From positions 1-17,899 of the forward strand of contig DAIPYJ010000055.1 of the NCBI GenBank assembly GCA_036782775.1: a stretch of 17,899 nt of DNA, written 5' to 3'. The DNA comes from CF-13 sp036782775 (GTDB taxonomy: Bacteria > Chloroflexota > Dormibacteria > CF-121). Positions 1 through 6,621 of this stretch are shown here, in pieces. Position numbers and translations under genes: made by a program. Below the pieces are notes generated by a model. It was not told the origin of the DNA. It was given only the letters and a program-made list of their open reading frames with translations, and ran no database searches. Numbering within the stretch: the stretch's first letter is position 1; each line of letters opens with the position of its first letter.

Positions 1-23
1 CCCCCCGCAAGCGGGGGGAGGGA
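1..23. repeat. GC-rich palindromic dispersed repeat, edge copy
   Basis: The window opens with CCCCCCGC-AA-GCGGGGGG followed by AGGG, an almost perfect short-loop palindrome. The same design recurs at 2034-2058, 3817-3841 and 10223-10245, so this is one copy of a dispersed palindrome family. Its left part may be cut by the window edge. It lies upstream of the toxin-antitoxin promoter and may be the terminator-like end of a preceding gene outside the window. Confidence 0.7.
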
Positions 24-30
24 ATTATTC

Positions 31-52
31 ACCGCAAGCTCGGGGGGAGGGA
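31..52. repeat. Degenerate second copy of the palindrome
   Basis: ACCGCAAGCT followed by CGGGGGGAGGGA repeats the CGCAAG core and the GGGGGGAGGGAAT tail of the copy at 1-23, about 30 bp further on. The left arm is lost, so it can no longer fold fully. Two tail-alike units next to each other suggest local duplication or decay of the repeat. Confidence 0.55.
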
Positions 53-64
53 ATCGTTCGGCCC

Positions 65-88
65 GCATATGCTAATATGCAGATATGC
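65..88 (+). promoter_or_regulatory. Leaderless promoter and probable RHH autoregulatory operator
   Basis: ATATGC occurs three times, at 67, 75 and 83, at an exact 8-bp period. The third copy contains the ATG at 85. GCATAT (65-70) and ATATGC (75-80) also form an inverted repeat. TAATAT at 73-78 fits a TAnnnT -10 box whose start site would fall 6-7 bases downstream, on the ATG itself, and no Shine-Dalgarno sequence precedes the gene. A leaderless transcript is therefore likely. Ribbon-helix-helix antitoxins typically bind short tandem half-sites over their own promoter, and this array fits that; the operator role is inferred. Confidence 0.6.
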
Positions 89-372
89 GCCGGACCACCG
101 TTCTACTCGACGATGACCTTGCGGACCAGCTCGATTACGAGCGGCGGCGCCGAAATCAATCGACCACCGCAATCGTCCGCGAGGCGCTGACCGAATTCCT
201 CGCCGGCGGCAAGCCGAAGCCCAAAAAGCTCGGCTTTATCGGCTTGGGGCGCAGTTCCCGCCCGACGGACGCGCGTAACCTCGACAAGATCATCGCACGT
301 GAGTGGACGTACGAGCGGCTCGTCGGCCAGCCGGATCCAAAAAAGACTGGACGCCCGCGTCGCAGTCGTTGA
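85..372 (+). CDS. Ribbon-helix-helix antitoxin (VapB/CopG type)
   Basis: 95 aa. The N-terminus (MRRTTVLLDDDLADQLDYE) is a classic ribbon-helix-helix fold: a short beta strand (RTTVLLDD), then helix A and helix B (STTAIVREALTEFLAG). This is the DNA-binding dimer unit of CopG/MetJ-type antitoxins. The basic tail after residue 42, rich in Lys, Pro and Arg, would be the toxin-binding part. The ATG at 85 is chosen because the fold begins there and the -10 box lies 7 bp upstream. The following PIN-domain frame overlaps its 3' end, as is usual in vapBC operons. It should neutralise the toxin and repress its own promoter. The family call is strong; the specific VapB subtype is not resolved. Confidence 0.88.
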   Translation: MRRTTVLLDDDLADQLDYERRRRNQSTTAIVREALTEFLAGGKPKPKKLGFIGLGRSSRPTDARNLDKIIAREWTYERLVGQPDPKKTGRPRRSR

Positions 373-769
373 CGCCGGTCCGTTGGTCGCCGCCACTGAT
401 GCGGCGGACCGTTCTCACGCCGTGTGCGCGAAGCTTCTTCTTCGGTCGGACCTTCGGCTCGTCATCCCTGCGATGATCGTCAACGAGGCGACCTACCTGG
501 TCGGTCGCGACCTCGGTCCTGCCGTCGAAAGTAAATTCCTTGCATCATTCGCAGACCTTGATGTCCGGGCACCGGAGCCGGAGGACTGGCGGGAGATAGC
601 CGCACTGGTCCACCGATATCGTGACCTACCGCTCGGCGGTGCCGACGCCTCCCTTATCGTGCTGGCACATCGACTCCGGGCGCGGCTGATCCTAACGCTG
701 GATCAACGGCATTTTCGCGTCGTCCGCAATGCCGCTGGTGTGCCCTTCGAATTGCTTCCCGAGATCTAG
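299..769 (+). CDS. PIN-domain ribonuclease toxin (VapC type)
   Basis: Up to 156 aa from GTG at 299. The conserved core begins at VAVVDAGPLVA near residue 21, so the true start may be later, for example CTG at 347; no convincing Shine-Dalgarno decides it. The acidic PIN residues are all visible: Asp in VVDAGPL, Glu in NEATYL, Asp in GGADASLI and Asp in LTLDQRHF. These coordinate Mg2+ or Mn2+ in VapC endoribonucleases, which cleave tRNA or rRNA. The gene overlaps the antitoxin 3' end out of frame, and its stop TAG shares one base with the GTG of the next frame (TAGTG at 767-771). An intact active site argues for a working toxin. Its RNA target cannot be read from sequence. Confidence 0.87.
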   Translation: MSGRTSGSSASRIQKRLDARVAVVDAGPLVAATDAADRSHAVCAKLLLRSDLRLVIPAMIVNEATYLVGRDLGPAVESKFLASFADLDVRAPEPEDWREIAALVHRYRDLPLGGADASLIVLAHRLRARLILTLDQRHFRVVRNAAGVPFELLPEI

Positions 770-1741
770 TGCCCGTCGCGACGCTAACGACGCGGCAGCT
801 CAATCGGGCCCTGCTCGCGCGCCAGTTTCTTGTCACGCCCTCATCGGTCGGCCTGGTTCCGACGATCGAACGGATCGGCGGGCTCCAAACCCAATATGCA
901 CCCTCGGGATACGTCGGCGCCTGGTCGCGCATCTCGAAGTTTGAGCGCAATGACCTGACCCGCGCGCTCGAGCAGCGGCGCATCATCCAGGGCACGCTGC
1001 TGCGCAGCACGATTCACATGGTGTCGGCCCGCGACTACTGGATCTTCCTCGCCGCCATCACGCCCTCGCGGCAGGAGTGGTTTCGCCGCATCACTCGCAA
1101 GCAGCATCCTGACCTCGACGTGGAGGGCGCCGCTCGCCTGCTGCGCGCGGAGCTGGCGAGTGGTCCTCGCAAGCAGGACGATCTTCGCGACGCCCTGCTC
1201 GGCCTCGGCTACACGCGCGAGGAGTGGTACGGCGCCAATGGATTGGTTCCCATGGTCCGAGTTCCGCCCTCTGGAACCTGGGAGCAGCGGCGCGCCGACC
1301 CTCGCCGGCTTTGGTCCGGCGCCGCTGCATGATATCGGCGACTGGGCCGGCATCGCCTATCAAAAGTTGGCTCCGGTTGCCGAACGGATGAGCTTGCGCC
1401 AGTTCCGAGACGAGAAGGGCAAGCCGCTCCTCGACCTGCCCCGGGCGCCGTTGCCGGACGCCTCGATGCCGGCGCCCGTTCGCTTTCTGCCAACCTGGGA
1501 CGCGACCCTGCTGGTCCACGCGCGCCGCACGCAGATCCTGCCCGAGCGCTTCCGGCCGTTGGTCTTCCATGTCAGGATCCCACAGTCGAAGCCGACCTTC
1601 CTCGTCGATGGCCATGTGGCGGGGACCTGGCGCTATGACGGCAAGCGCGTCGTCACCGTTCCGTTCGAGCCACTGCCGCTTCGTGCCCGGCGCGAGCTCG
1701 AGCTCGAGGCGCGCCGCCTGACTGCCTTTCACGCCGGATGA
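769..1741 (+). pseudogene. Broken AlkZ/YcaQ-like (HTH_42) DNA glycosylase-family gene
   Basis: Two frames make one protein. The first (769-1332) carries the N-terminal winged-helix half, with IGGLQTQYAPSGY at residues 37-49 and RVPPSGTWEQRRAD near 167-180. The second (entered near 1290-1310, ending 1741) carries LAGFGPAPLHDIGDWAGI, FLPTWDATLLVHARRTQILP and the C-terminal FLVDGHVAGTWR. In this family, RRAD is normally followed by roughly 20-30 residues before the LAGFGPA segment. Here the two nearly touch, so a short deletion that also shifts the frame fits best. The QTQ at 40-42 matches the catalytic QxQ motif of AlkZ interstrand-crosslink glycosylases. The first frame starts at GTG overlapping the toxin stop by one base. 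An assembly error is the alternative to a true pseudogene. Confidence 0.8.
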
Positions 1742-1819
1742 CTCGATGTTCGTCAACACACGGATGGCATCGGAGTGCCGGGCATACGGTGGGATTGTCA
1801 ACTAGGAGGTGAGTTGGAA

Positions 1820-2008
1820 ATGCAATGGCTTTCCGGTATCAACGCTCTGGCGGGCATCTGGATGATCATTTCGCCCTGGGTCCTCGGTTTTTCGACGCAC
1901 CCGCAGGCCACCTGGAGCGCAGTGATCATCGGCATCATCGTGCTCGTCTTAGGCGCCATCCGGTTCTTCACCGGCTTTTCGCGTCAGGGCTTCGCGCCAG
2001 CCGCGTAA
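1820..2008 (+). CDS. SPW-repeat small membrane protein
   Basis: 62 aa. An AGGAGGT Shine-Dalgarno (1804-1810) sits 9 nt before the ATG at 1820, which excludes the longer in-frame start at 1775. The protein has two hydrophobic helices: residues about 5-24, containing the SPW motif (ISPWVLGF, Ser18-Pro19-Trp20), and about 32-50 (VIIGIIVLVLGAIRFF). It has the single-repeat form of the SPW family, whose members often carry two repeats. The function of the family is unknown; it is an inner-membrane protein. The gene stands alone between the broken glycosylase gene and the convergent ABC exporter, with a palindrome just after its stop. Confidence 0.85.
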   Translation: MQWLSGINALAGIWMIISPWVLGFSTHPQATWSAVIIGIIVLVLGAIRFFTGFSRQGFAPAA

Positions 2009-2033
2009 CGTCCTCTCAACCACCCCTGCCTGA

Positions 2034-2058
2034 CCCTCCCCTTGCAAGCGGGGGAGGG
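2034..2058. repeat. Palindromic dispersed repeat between convergent genes
   Basis: CCCTCCCC (2034-2041), the core TTGCAAGCG, then GGGGAGGG (2051-2058) form a strong hairpin. Weaker outer complementarity links CACCCCTGCC (from about 2021) to GGGTGGGGG (about 2061-2069). It fills the 64-bp gap between the SPW gene and the permease, which are convergent, so it could act as a bidirectional transcription barrier. There is no clear U-tract, so it is not called a rho-independent terminator. Confidence 0.72.
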
Positions 2059-2072
2059 AAGGGTGGGGGCTT

Positions 2073-2876
2073 TCAACGCAGGTCGCGCCGCGAAAACCAC
2101 GCCGTGCTGGCCGCGATCAGCACGACACTGACCGCGAGCGGCAACAGCCAGGCTTGCAGAAGCAGCCCCCGATTGAGCGGGTCACTGGCAAGCAGCCAGT
2201 GCCATGGCGAAATCGCGCGCAGCGGTTGAAGCAGGTCGACCTGCGCGCCCACGCCTTCGATGACGTATCCCGCGATGGCTACGGTCGCGGAGGTCGCCAT
2301 CGCCAACGAGCGGCGTCCGCTCGCCGCACCGATCGCGAACGCCAGCGAGGCAAAAGCGAGGGCGAGGAGTCCGCAGGCGACCGTGGCGGCGACCAGCCGG
2401 CCGGCGGATAGGCCATGGTTGAGTCCGGTGGGCGGTGCCATCGCCAGCAGCGCGAGGGCGGCCACCGCGGTGAGGAAGGCGAGCAAGAGGATCATGGCGG
2501 CCGCGCGTTCGATCGCCACCCGGGTGCGGCTCACCGGGTTGGCCAGCAGCAGCTCCAGCGTGCCGCCGGCCTCGTCGCCGCTGATCGCCCAGGCTCCCAG
2601 CCCGATGGCGAAGATCAAAAGCACCAGCGGCAGGACGTTCGTGAAATATTGGCTGTTCAAATAGCCAGCCGGCGACGTGAGCGTGCTCCGGGCACTCAAG
2701 CCGAGCAATGTTTGCACGCTCGGGGGAAGCCCGGCGAAGGTCTTGTCGAGCTCGCTGTTACCACGGACCGTCGGGTAGGCGAGCGCGAGCAATCCGACGA
2801 ACGCGATCAGGCCGATGCTCCACCAGAGCAGGCTGACGCGTCGCCGTCGCACCACCTGCAGCAGGATGCTTGGCAT
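2073..2876 (-). CDS. ABC-2 type exporter permease
   Basis: 267 aa with about six hydrophobic segments: residues about 17-36, 80-100, 128-150, 163-186, 190-210 and 240-260. Between segments 2 and 3 lies the cytoplasmic motif GDEAGGTLELLLANPVSR, a hallmark of ABC-2 permeases of the exporter type found with drug or polyketide transporters. The ATG at 2876 is preferred because it shares one base with the stop of the ATPase gene (TGATG), indicating translational coupling; a TTG one codon upstream is the alternative. It should form the membrane channel for the ATPase encoded just upstream. The substrate is not identifiable. The 3' end faces the SPW gene. Confidence 0.87.
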   Translation of the reverse strand: MPSILLQVVRRRRVSLLWWSIGLIAFVGLLALAYPTVRGNSELDKTFAGLPPSVQTLLGLSARSTLTSPAGYLNSQYFTNVLPLVLLIFAIGLGAWAISGDEAGGTLELLLANPVSRTRVAIERAAAMILLLAFLTAVAALALLAMAPPTGLNHGLSAGRLVAATVACGLLALAFASLAFAIGAASGRRSLAMATSATVAIAGYVIEGVGAQVDLLQPLRAISPWHWLLASDPLNRGLLLQAWLLPLAVSVVLIAASTAWFSRRDLR

Positions 2877-3799
2877 CAACCGGCCGCCCTCGGTTGTTCG
2901 TAGAGCGAAAGGAACAGATCTTCCAGCTCGTCACCGGCGGGGGTGACCCGCAGCAGGCCCGGTCCGCGGGCGGCGGCCGCTAACGCCGGCCCTTCGGGCC
3001 CGTCGATCAAGACCGTCGCCGTGTGCTGGTCGAGTTGCACCTCGACGACGCCCTGAACGTTGTCGAACAGTGCTGGCGGAACATCCTGCGTAAAGCGAAA
3101 CTCGAGCCGGTGCCGCGCCCGGTCCAGCAACGCATTGACGCTCGACATCGTGACCAGCTTGCCACCGCGAATGATGGCGACGCTGGACGCCAGCCGTTCG
3201 ATCTCCGGTAAGACGTGCGTCGAAAAGAGCACCGCGGCGCCCTTCGCGGTCGCCTCCTGTAGCAGTCTGATGAACTCGCGCTGCACGAGTGGATCGAGGC
3301 CCGAGGTGGGCTCATCGAGGATCAAGACCTCGGGATCATGCATCAGTGCCTGGATCAGCCCAACCTTCTGTCGATTGCCCTTGGAGAGCGTTCCAAATGA
3401 GCGATGCGGGTCGAGCTCCAACCGATCGGTCAGCCGGTTGAGGCGCGTCCGGTCGACGCCGCCGCGGAGTTTCGCGAACCAGCTGAAGAGCTCGCTGGCT
3501 CGCATCGCCGGATCGATCCGAAAATCGCCAGGCAGATAGCCGATCCGCCGGCGTAGCCGTGGCTCTGTCCGCGGCACCCCGCCCAGCACCGAACACCGCC
3601 CCGACGTTGGCCGAAGGAAGCCCATCAGCATCCGAATCGTGGTAGTCTTCCCGGCGCCGTTTGGCCCCAGGAATCCAACGATCTCGCCCTGGCCAACTTC
3701 GAGGCTCAGGTCGTCGACCGCGGTGACCCCCGGGAATCGCTTGGTCAGGTGCTCGGTTTCGATCGCTGGCGCGGCGATGCGATCATTCTCGCTCGCCAC
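2876..3799 (-). CDS. ABC transporter ATP-binding protein (exporter type)
   Basis: 307 aa from GTG at 3799 (VASENDRIAAP). The frame stays open upstream to a TTG at 3829, but those ten residues are encoded by the palindromic repeat, so the GTG is preferred. Motifs are Walker A GPNGAGKTT (about 45-53), a degenerate signature LSKGNRQKVG (about 138-147), Walker B VLILDEPTSGLD (about 158-169) and the switch His in FSTHVLPE (about His195). The Q-loop reads GYLPGDF without a Gln, as is common in this exporter subfamily. A C-terminal extension of about 90 residues resembles the accessory domain of DrrA/CcmA-like ATPases. It powers the adjacent permease, whose start overlaps its stop by one base. Confidence 0.92.
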   Translation of the reverse strand: MASENDRIAAPAIETEHLTKRFPGVTAVDDLSLEVGQGEIVGFLGPNGAGKTTTIRMLMGFLRPTSGRCSVLGGVPRTEPRLRRRIGYLPGDFRIDPAMRASELFSWFAKLRGGVDRTRLNRLTDRLELDPHRSFGTLSKGNRQKVGLIQALMHDPEVLILDEPTSGLDPLVQREFIRLLQEATAKGAAVLFSTHVLPEIERLASSVAIIRGGKLVTMSSVNALLDRARHRLEFRFTQDVPPALFDNVQGVVEVQLDQHTATVLIDGPEGPALAAAARGPGLLRVTPAGDELEDLFLSLYEQPRAAG

Positions 3800-3816
3800 G
3801 TGCGCCCCCCAGCCTA

Positions 3817-3841
3817 CCCTCCCCCGCAAGCGGGGGGAGGG
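3817..3841. repeat. Palindromic dispersed repeat upstream of the ABC exporter
   Basis: CCCTCCCCCGC, AA, then GCGGGGGGAGGG: an almost perfect hairpin with one extra G in the right arm. It lies between the 3' end of the DUF6582 gene and the ATPase start, on the same minus-strand transcript. It could stabilise or stop upstream mRNA, and it supplies an in-frame but probably unused TTG start for the ATPase. Confidence 0.75.
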
Positions 3842-3852
3842 ATCGCTGCCTT

Positions 3853-4104
3853 TTAGTCCTTGCTCGGCTTGCCCAGCTCCCGCCAGCTTTTCTCGTGCAA
3901 CTCGACGCCATGCTCCTTGGCAGCGGACTTGATCCGCTCCCAGGCTTCATCGCGCTCTTTGTCGCTGACGTCCTTCACCTGGTCGAAGCGAGCCACGGCG
4001 TTGCGCACGTGACTGGCGTCGTTCAGCGGCTCCTTGCGTTCCCTGGGAAAGGCGAACTCATCTTTAGGCAGCTTGTTTTTCGTCTTCTCGCGCAGTTCGG
4101 CCAT
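3853..4104 (-). CDS. DUF6582 family small acidic/basic protein
   Basis: 83 aa, highly charged and with no membrane segment. Conserved stretches are MAELREKTKNKLPKDEFAFP, RKEPLNDASHVRNAVARFDQ and the helix SDKERDEAWERIKSAAKEHG, followed by the C-terminal ELHEKSWRELGK. This matches DUF6582 as I remember the family; no function is established. A very good Shine-Dalgarno (AGGAGGTGAG) precedes the ATG at 4104. It may be co-transcribed with the Crp/Fnr gene upstream, 57 bp away. The predicted fold is helical and soluble, and a stress-related role would be guesswork. Confidence 0.85.
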   Translation of the reverse strand: MAELREKTKNKLPKDEFAFPRERKEPLNDASHVRNAVARFDQVKDVSDKERDEAWERIKSAAKEHGVELHEKSWRELGKPSKD

Positions 4105-4161
4105 TACTCACCTCCTGGTCATTCAGTCTCGGAGACGGACTGAGCCCTGTCGGTGTGTTCG

Positions 4162-4827
4162 CTAACCGCAAGGACTCTCGGCGATCGTCTGAAGTGGCGC
4201 GCGGAGCACGGTCAGTGGCCGGCCCCGTTCGATGGCGCCCCGGTTGACGAGATCCGCAAGATGCAGCGTTACCGTCTCGCGCCGGACACCCAGCATGTCG
4301 GCCAGCACCTGGTGGGTGATCGTTCTGGGCAAGGCGACGCGATCGCCGTCGCTGGGGTTGCCTACGACCCGAGTCAGCGCCAGCAGCTGACGGGCCAGCC
4401 GGCGCGTGGGATCGCGGATCACCATCGATTCGAGGTGCTCCTCGCGACCCTGCAGTCGGCGCGCGACCAGGTCGACGAGGTTGCGCATCACGCGGTTGTC
4501 GGCGAGGGACAGCTGCTGAATCAGGCTCCAGTCGAGGCAGGCGACCTCGGAATCTTCGGCGGCCTCGGTGAAGTGGCCGCGTTGGCCGAGCATCGGAAGT
4601 AGGCCGTCCCAGCCGCCCCGCTCGATGATCTCGAGAATCAGCTTCCGACCGTCCGCGGTCAGCTGATAGGCGCGCAGCGATCCGGCGATCACCAGGTACA
4701 TCGGCCGTCCACGCTCGCCCGGCGTATGCAGCACCGTGCCGGCGCCAACCGTGCGAACCACCGCATGGGAGACGAGGGGCGCGACTCGGTCGTGCGACAC
4801 CCCATCAAACAGCGGGAAGGCCAGCAA
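4162..4827 (-). CDS. Crp/Fnr-family transcriptional regulator
   Basis: 221 aa. An N-terminal cyclic-nucleotide-binding-type beta roll spans about residues 5-115 (VGAGTVLHTPGERGRPMYLVIAG, then WDGLLPML). A long dimer helix follows (about 115-140, RNLVDLVARRLQGREEHLE), then a C-terminal winged helix with recognition helix VRRETVTLHLADLVNRG (about 181-197). The PRTITHQVLADMLG segment is typical of Fnr-like winged helices. No N-terminal Cys cluster is present, so it is not an Fe-S Fnr. Key cAMP-contacting residues are not clear, so the ligand is unknown. The start is TTG at 4827 because the frame has no ATG or GTG between there and the upstream stop near 4891. It is divergent from the gene at 4999. 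Confidence 0.85.
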   Translation of the reverse strand: MLAFPLFDGVSHDRVAPLVSHAVVRTVGAGTVLHTPGERGRPMYLVIAGSLRAYQLTADGRKLILEIIERGGWDGLLPMLGQRGHFTEAAEDSEVACLDWSLIQQLSLADNRVMRNLVDLVARRLQGREEHLESMVIRDPTRRLARQLLALTRVVGNPSDGDRVALPRTITHQVLADMLGVRRETVTLHLADLVNRGAIERGRPLTVLRAPLQTIAESPCG

Positions 4828-4998
4828 GGTCTCCGGTGTCGACGAGCGTTGGACGGTCTCAGTGGCGCTGATGATAGGAAGGCTATCGCATTAGATTCGC
4901 AATCATCCGCGCAAAAACTGGCAGTGTTAGCCACCGCACAGCCGGCTCACGGCGTTTGGCGGACGATGGCAGCAGATCAGGGAGGTGGAAGGGCCGAG
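4828..4998. promoter_or_regulatory. Divergent intergenic region with repeated TCGCA boxes
   Basis: 171 bp separate the Crp/Fnr gene (minus) from the 100-aa gene (plus). It holds the most AT-rich patch in the neighbourhood (about 4870-4925). TCGCA occurs at 4886-4890 and again at 4897-4901, one helical turn apart (11 bp). No full Crp-type dyad was found. Promoters for both genes probably lie here, but no -35/-10 pair is strong enough to name. Confidence 0.3.
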
Positions 4999-5301
4999 AT
5001 GATGGCGGACGCGAATCGCGAAATCCGGATGATGGAAAGGCTGGCCGAGGAACGCCGCCGCCGGCCCTCGCGAACGCAGCTCCTGCATCATCTCGACTCC
5101 TTGATCGAGGAACTGGAAGAGATGAATCTCGCCAGCTGCACCGAGATTCCGGCCGACATGTTCGGCGAGCTCGACGGGCTGCGCCGCTATCTGCCGCAGG
5201 CCGGCGTCCCCGCCTCATGGCCCGCGACCGTCAACGACCTCCTCGAGGTCTGCTTTCGTCTTCAGAGCGGGCTCCTCTCCACAGGGCCGGTCTTTCACTG
5301 A
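4999..5301 (+). CDS. Unrecognised 100-aa helical protein
   Basis: I do not recognise this family. GGAGGT at 4981-4986 precedes two adjacent ATGs (4999 and 5002), which favours a start there over the longer possibility at 4966. The first 45 residues are strongly charged and helical (REIRMMERLAEERRRR, then LLHHLDSLIEELEEMN), suggesting a coiled coil. The rest is amphipathic with an RRYLPQAGVPASWP loop and a LLEVCFRLQSGLL helix. There are no membrane segments and two Cys. A perfect 11-bp hairpin spans its stop codon. It is divergent from the Crp/Fnr regulator and precedes the SDR gene by 70 bp. Confidence 0.65.
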   Translation: MMADANREIRMMERLAEERRRRPSRTQLLHHLDSLIEELEEMNLASCTEIPADMFGELDGLRRYLPQAGVPASWPATVNDLLEVCFRLQSGLLSTGPVFH

Positions 5302-5310
5302 CCGGCCCTG
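5282..5310 (+). terminator. Perfect hairpin across the stop codon
   Basis: CAGGGCCGGTC (5282-5292), a 7-nt loop, then GACCGGCCCTG (5300-5310) make an 11-bp perfect stem. The TGA stop of the 100-aa gene (5299-5301) lies at the loop/right-arm junction. The following ACCTGCCTTCGA is not a U-tract, so efficiency as a rho-independent terminator is doubtful. It could instead be an mRNA 3'-end stabiliser or an attenuation element before the SDR gene. Confidence 0.5.
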
Positions 5311-5371
5311 ACCTGCCTTCGACCCGCGCCCGTATCGTTGTGCGGACGGGAATCATGCGCGAGGTGAGGAC

Positions 5372-6142
5372 ATGGGACAGGATCTGAAAGGCAAAGTCGC
5401 GCTGGTCACGGGCGCCGGCACCGGCATCGGCCACGCGATTGCCCAGTGTTTCGGCCGTGAAGGCGCCTCGGTGGTGGTCAACTACTTCGGCCACGACCAG
5501 GAGGCAAAGCGCCTGGCCAGCGAGCTCAGCAAGGCGTGCGAGCGCTCGATCGCCGTGCAAGCGGACATCTCGAAGTCGGCCCAGGTCGGCCAGATGGTCG
5601 AGCAGGCGGTCAAGGAGTTCGGCCGCATCGACGTCTTGGTCAACAACGCCGGCGTCGAAAGCTCCCATCCGTTTCTCGAGACGCCCGAGGACGTTTGGGA
5701 CAAGACGATCGACATCGACTTGAAGGGAGCGTTCCTCTGCGCCCAGGCCTGCGGACGGGTGATGCGCGACCACGGCGGTGGCTCGATCGTGAACATCTCG
5801 TCGATTCACGAGGACGTGACCTTCCCCGGCTTTACGCCCTACTGCGCCGCCAAGGGCGGGATGCGGATGATGATGCGCAACATGGCGCTCGAGCTGGCGC
5901 CCCTGAAGATCCGCGTCAACAACATCGCGCCGGGCGCGATCGCGACCCCGATCAACGAGCAGACCCTCCACGATGCTCAGAAGGTCCAAGAGCTGAACCG
6001 GATCATCCCACTCGGCCGTGTCGGCCGGCCCGATGAAGTCGCCCAGGTCGCCCTGTTCCTCGCCTCCGATCGGTCCTCATACGTCACCGGGTCGACCTAC
6101 TACGTCGACGGCGGCATGGTGCGCTTCGCCGAGGCGCTCTAG
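5372..6142 (+). CDS. SDR-family NAD(P)-dependent oxidoreductase (glucose 1-dehydrogenase-like)
   Basis: 256 aa classical short-chain dehydrogenase. The Rossmann motif TGAGTGIG is at 13-20, NNAG at 91-94, the catalytic Ser in NISSIHE (143/144), and Tyr157-x3-Lys161 in YCAAK. PGAI (187-190) and the C-terminal YYVDGGMVRF are typical of the glucose 1-dehydrogenase/3-oxoacyl reductase branch. The usual Asn before the active site (VNLKG) is Asp here (DIDLKGAF, Asp116). The start is supported by GAGGTGAGGAC immediately before the ATG. It reduces or oxidises a hydroxyl/keto group, possibly of a sugar; the substrate is not certain. Its TAG overlaps the GTG of the DUF6194 gene by one base. Confidence 0.93.
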   Translation: MGQDLKGKVALVTGAGTGIGHAIAQCFGREGASVVVNYFGHDQEAKRLASELSKACERSIAVQADISKSAQVGQMVEQAVKEFGRIDVLVNNAGVESSHPFLETPEDVWDKTIDIDLKGAFLCAQACGRVMRDHGGGSIVNISSIHEDVTFPGFTPYCAAKGGMRMMMRNMALELAPLKIRVNNIAPGAIATPINEQTLHDAQKVQELNRIIPLGRVGRPDEVAQVALFLASDRSSYVTGSTYYVDGGMVRFAEAL

Positions 6143-6621
6143 TGTCGGGGCTCGGCGTCGATTCGGTCAGCCGGCACATCGTCGAATCACTTCCTGGCGT
6201 GGATCTGCTGATCGCCTCGAAAGAAGGCGGCGCTCCAGAGGTTGCCTGGGGCGACCACTTCTACTTCTACGATCCCGATCGAGTCCTCGAACCGACCAAG
6301 AAGTTTCCGTTCGCGACCATCGTCATCAAGGACTACCCGGGGTTCGACGAGGCGTCAAATTTGAACCGGCCAGGCGTCTACCGCCTGAACATCGGGGTGA
6401 GCCGGCCCACCTTCGAGCGGCTCTTCGAAAGCGGCATGACCCATGACTTCACCCACCTGGACCGTCTGATGCCGCACCCGGTTTACGCGAAGAACCACTG
6501 GGTCTCAGTCCTCAATCCGAGCCAGCCGACGCTCGACTCGCTGCAGCCGCTGCTCGTCGAAGCGCACGGGATCGCGAAGGCTCGCTACGAACGAGTCAGA
6601 CGCCTCGAAGTCGCTCCATGA
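6142..6621 (+). CDS. DUF6194 family protein
   Basis: 159 aa with a GTG start that overlaps the SDR stop (TAGTG), so it is probably translated by reinitiation. The order of recognisable segments is VAWGDHFYFYDPD, FATIVIKDYPGFDEAS, GVYRLNIGVSRPTFERLF, DRLMPHPVYAKNHWVSVLNP and a C-terminal helix EAHGIAKARYERVRR. This matches DUF6194, a soluble alpha/beta family related to the MmcQ/YjbR-like fold by general look; no reaction is known. There are several conserved Trp, Tyr and His residues but no signal peptide. Its last 26 bp are read in the opposite sense by the LLM oxidoreductase gene. Confidence 0.85.
   Translation: MSGLGVDSVSRHIVESLPGVDLLIASKEGGAPEVAWGDHFYFYDPDRVLEPTKKFPFATIVIKDYPGFDEASNLNRPGVYRLNIGVSRPTFERLFESGMTHDFTHLDRLMPHPVYAKNHWVSVLNPSQPTLDSLQPLLVEAHGIAKARYERVRRLEVAP

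Noticed and set aside
1..55. Possible CRISPR remnant from two similar units about 30 bp apart
   Set aside because: The units are unequal palindromes belonging to a dispersed family; there are no regular spacers and no cas genes.
3800..3829. Ten-residue extension of the ABC ATPase
   Set aside because: It begins at TTG within the palindromic repeat; the GTG at 3799 fits the family N-terminus.
4726..4998. Longer N-terminus for the 100-aa gene
   Set aside because: It would overlap the Crp/Fnr gene and its upstream region, and the only good Shine-Dalgarno points to 4999/5002.
5231..5989. 252-aa minus-strand frame opposite the SDR gene
   Set aside because: It is a mirror of a clear SDR coding frame and shows no domain.
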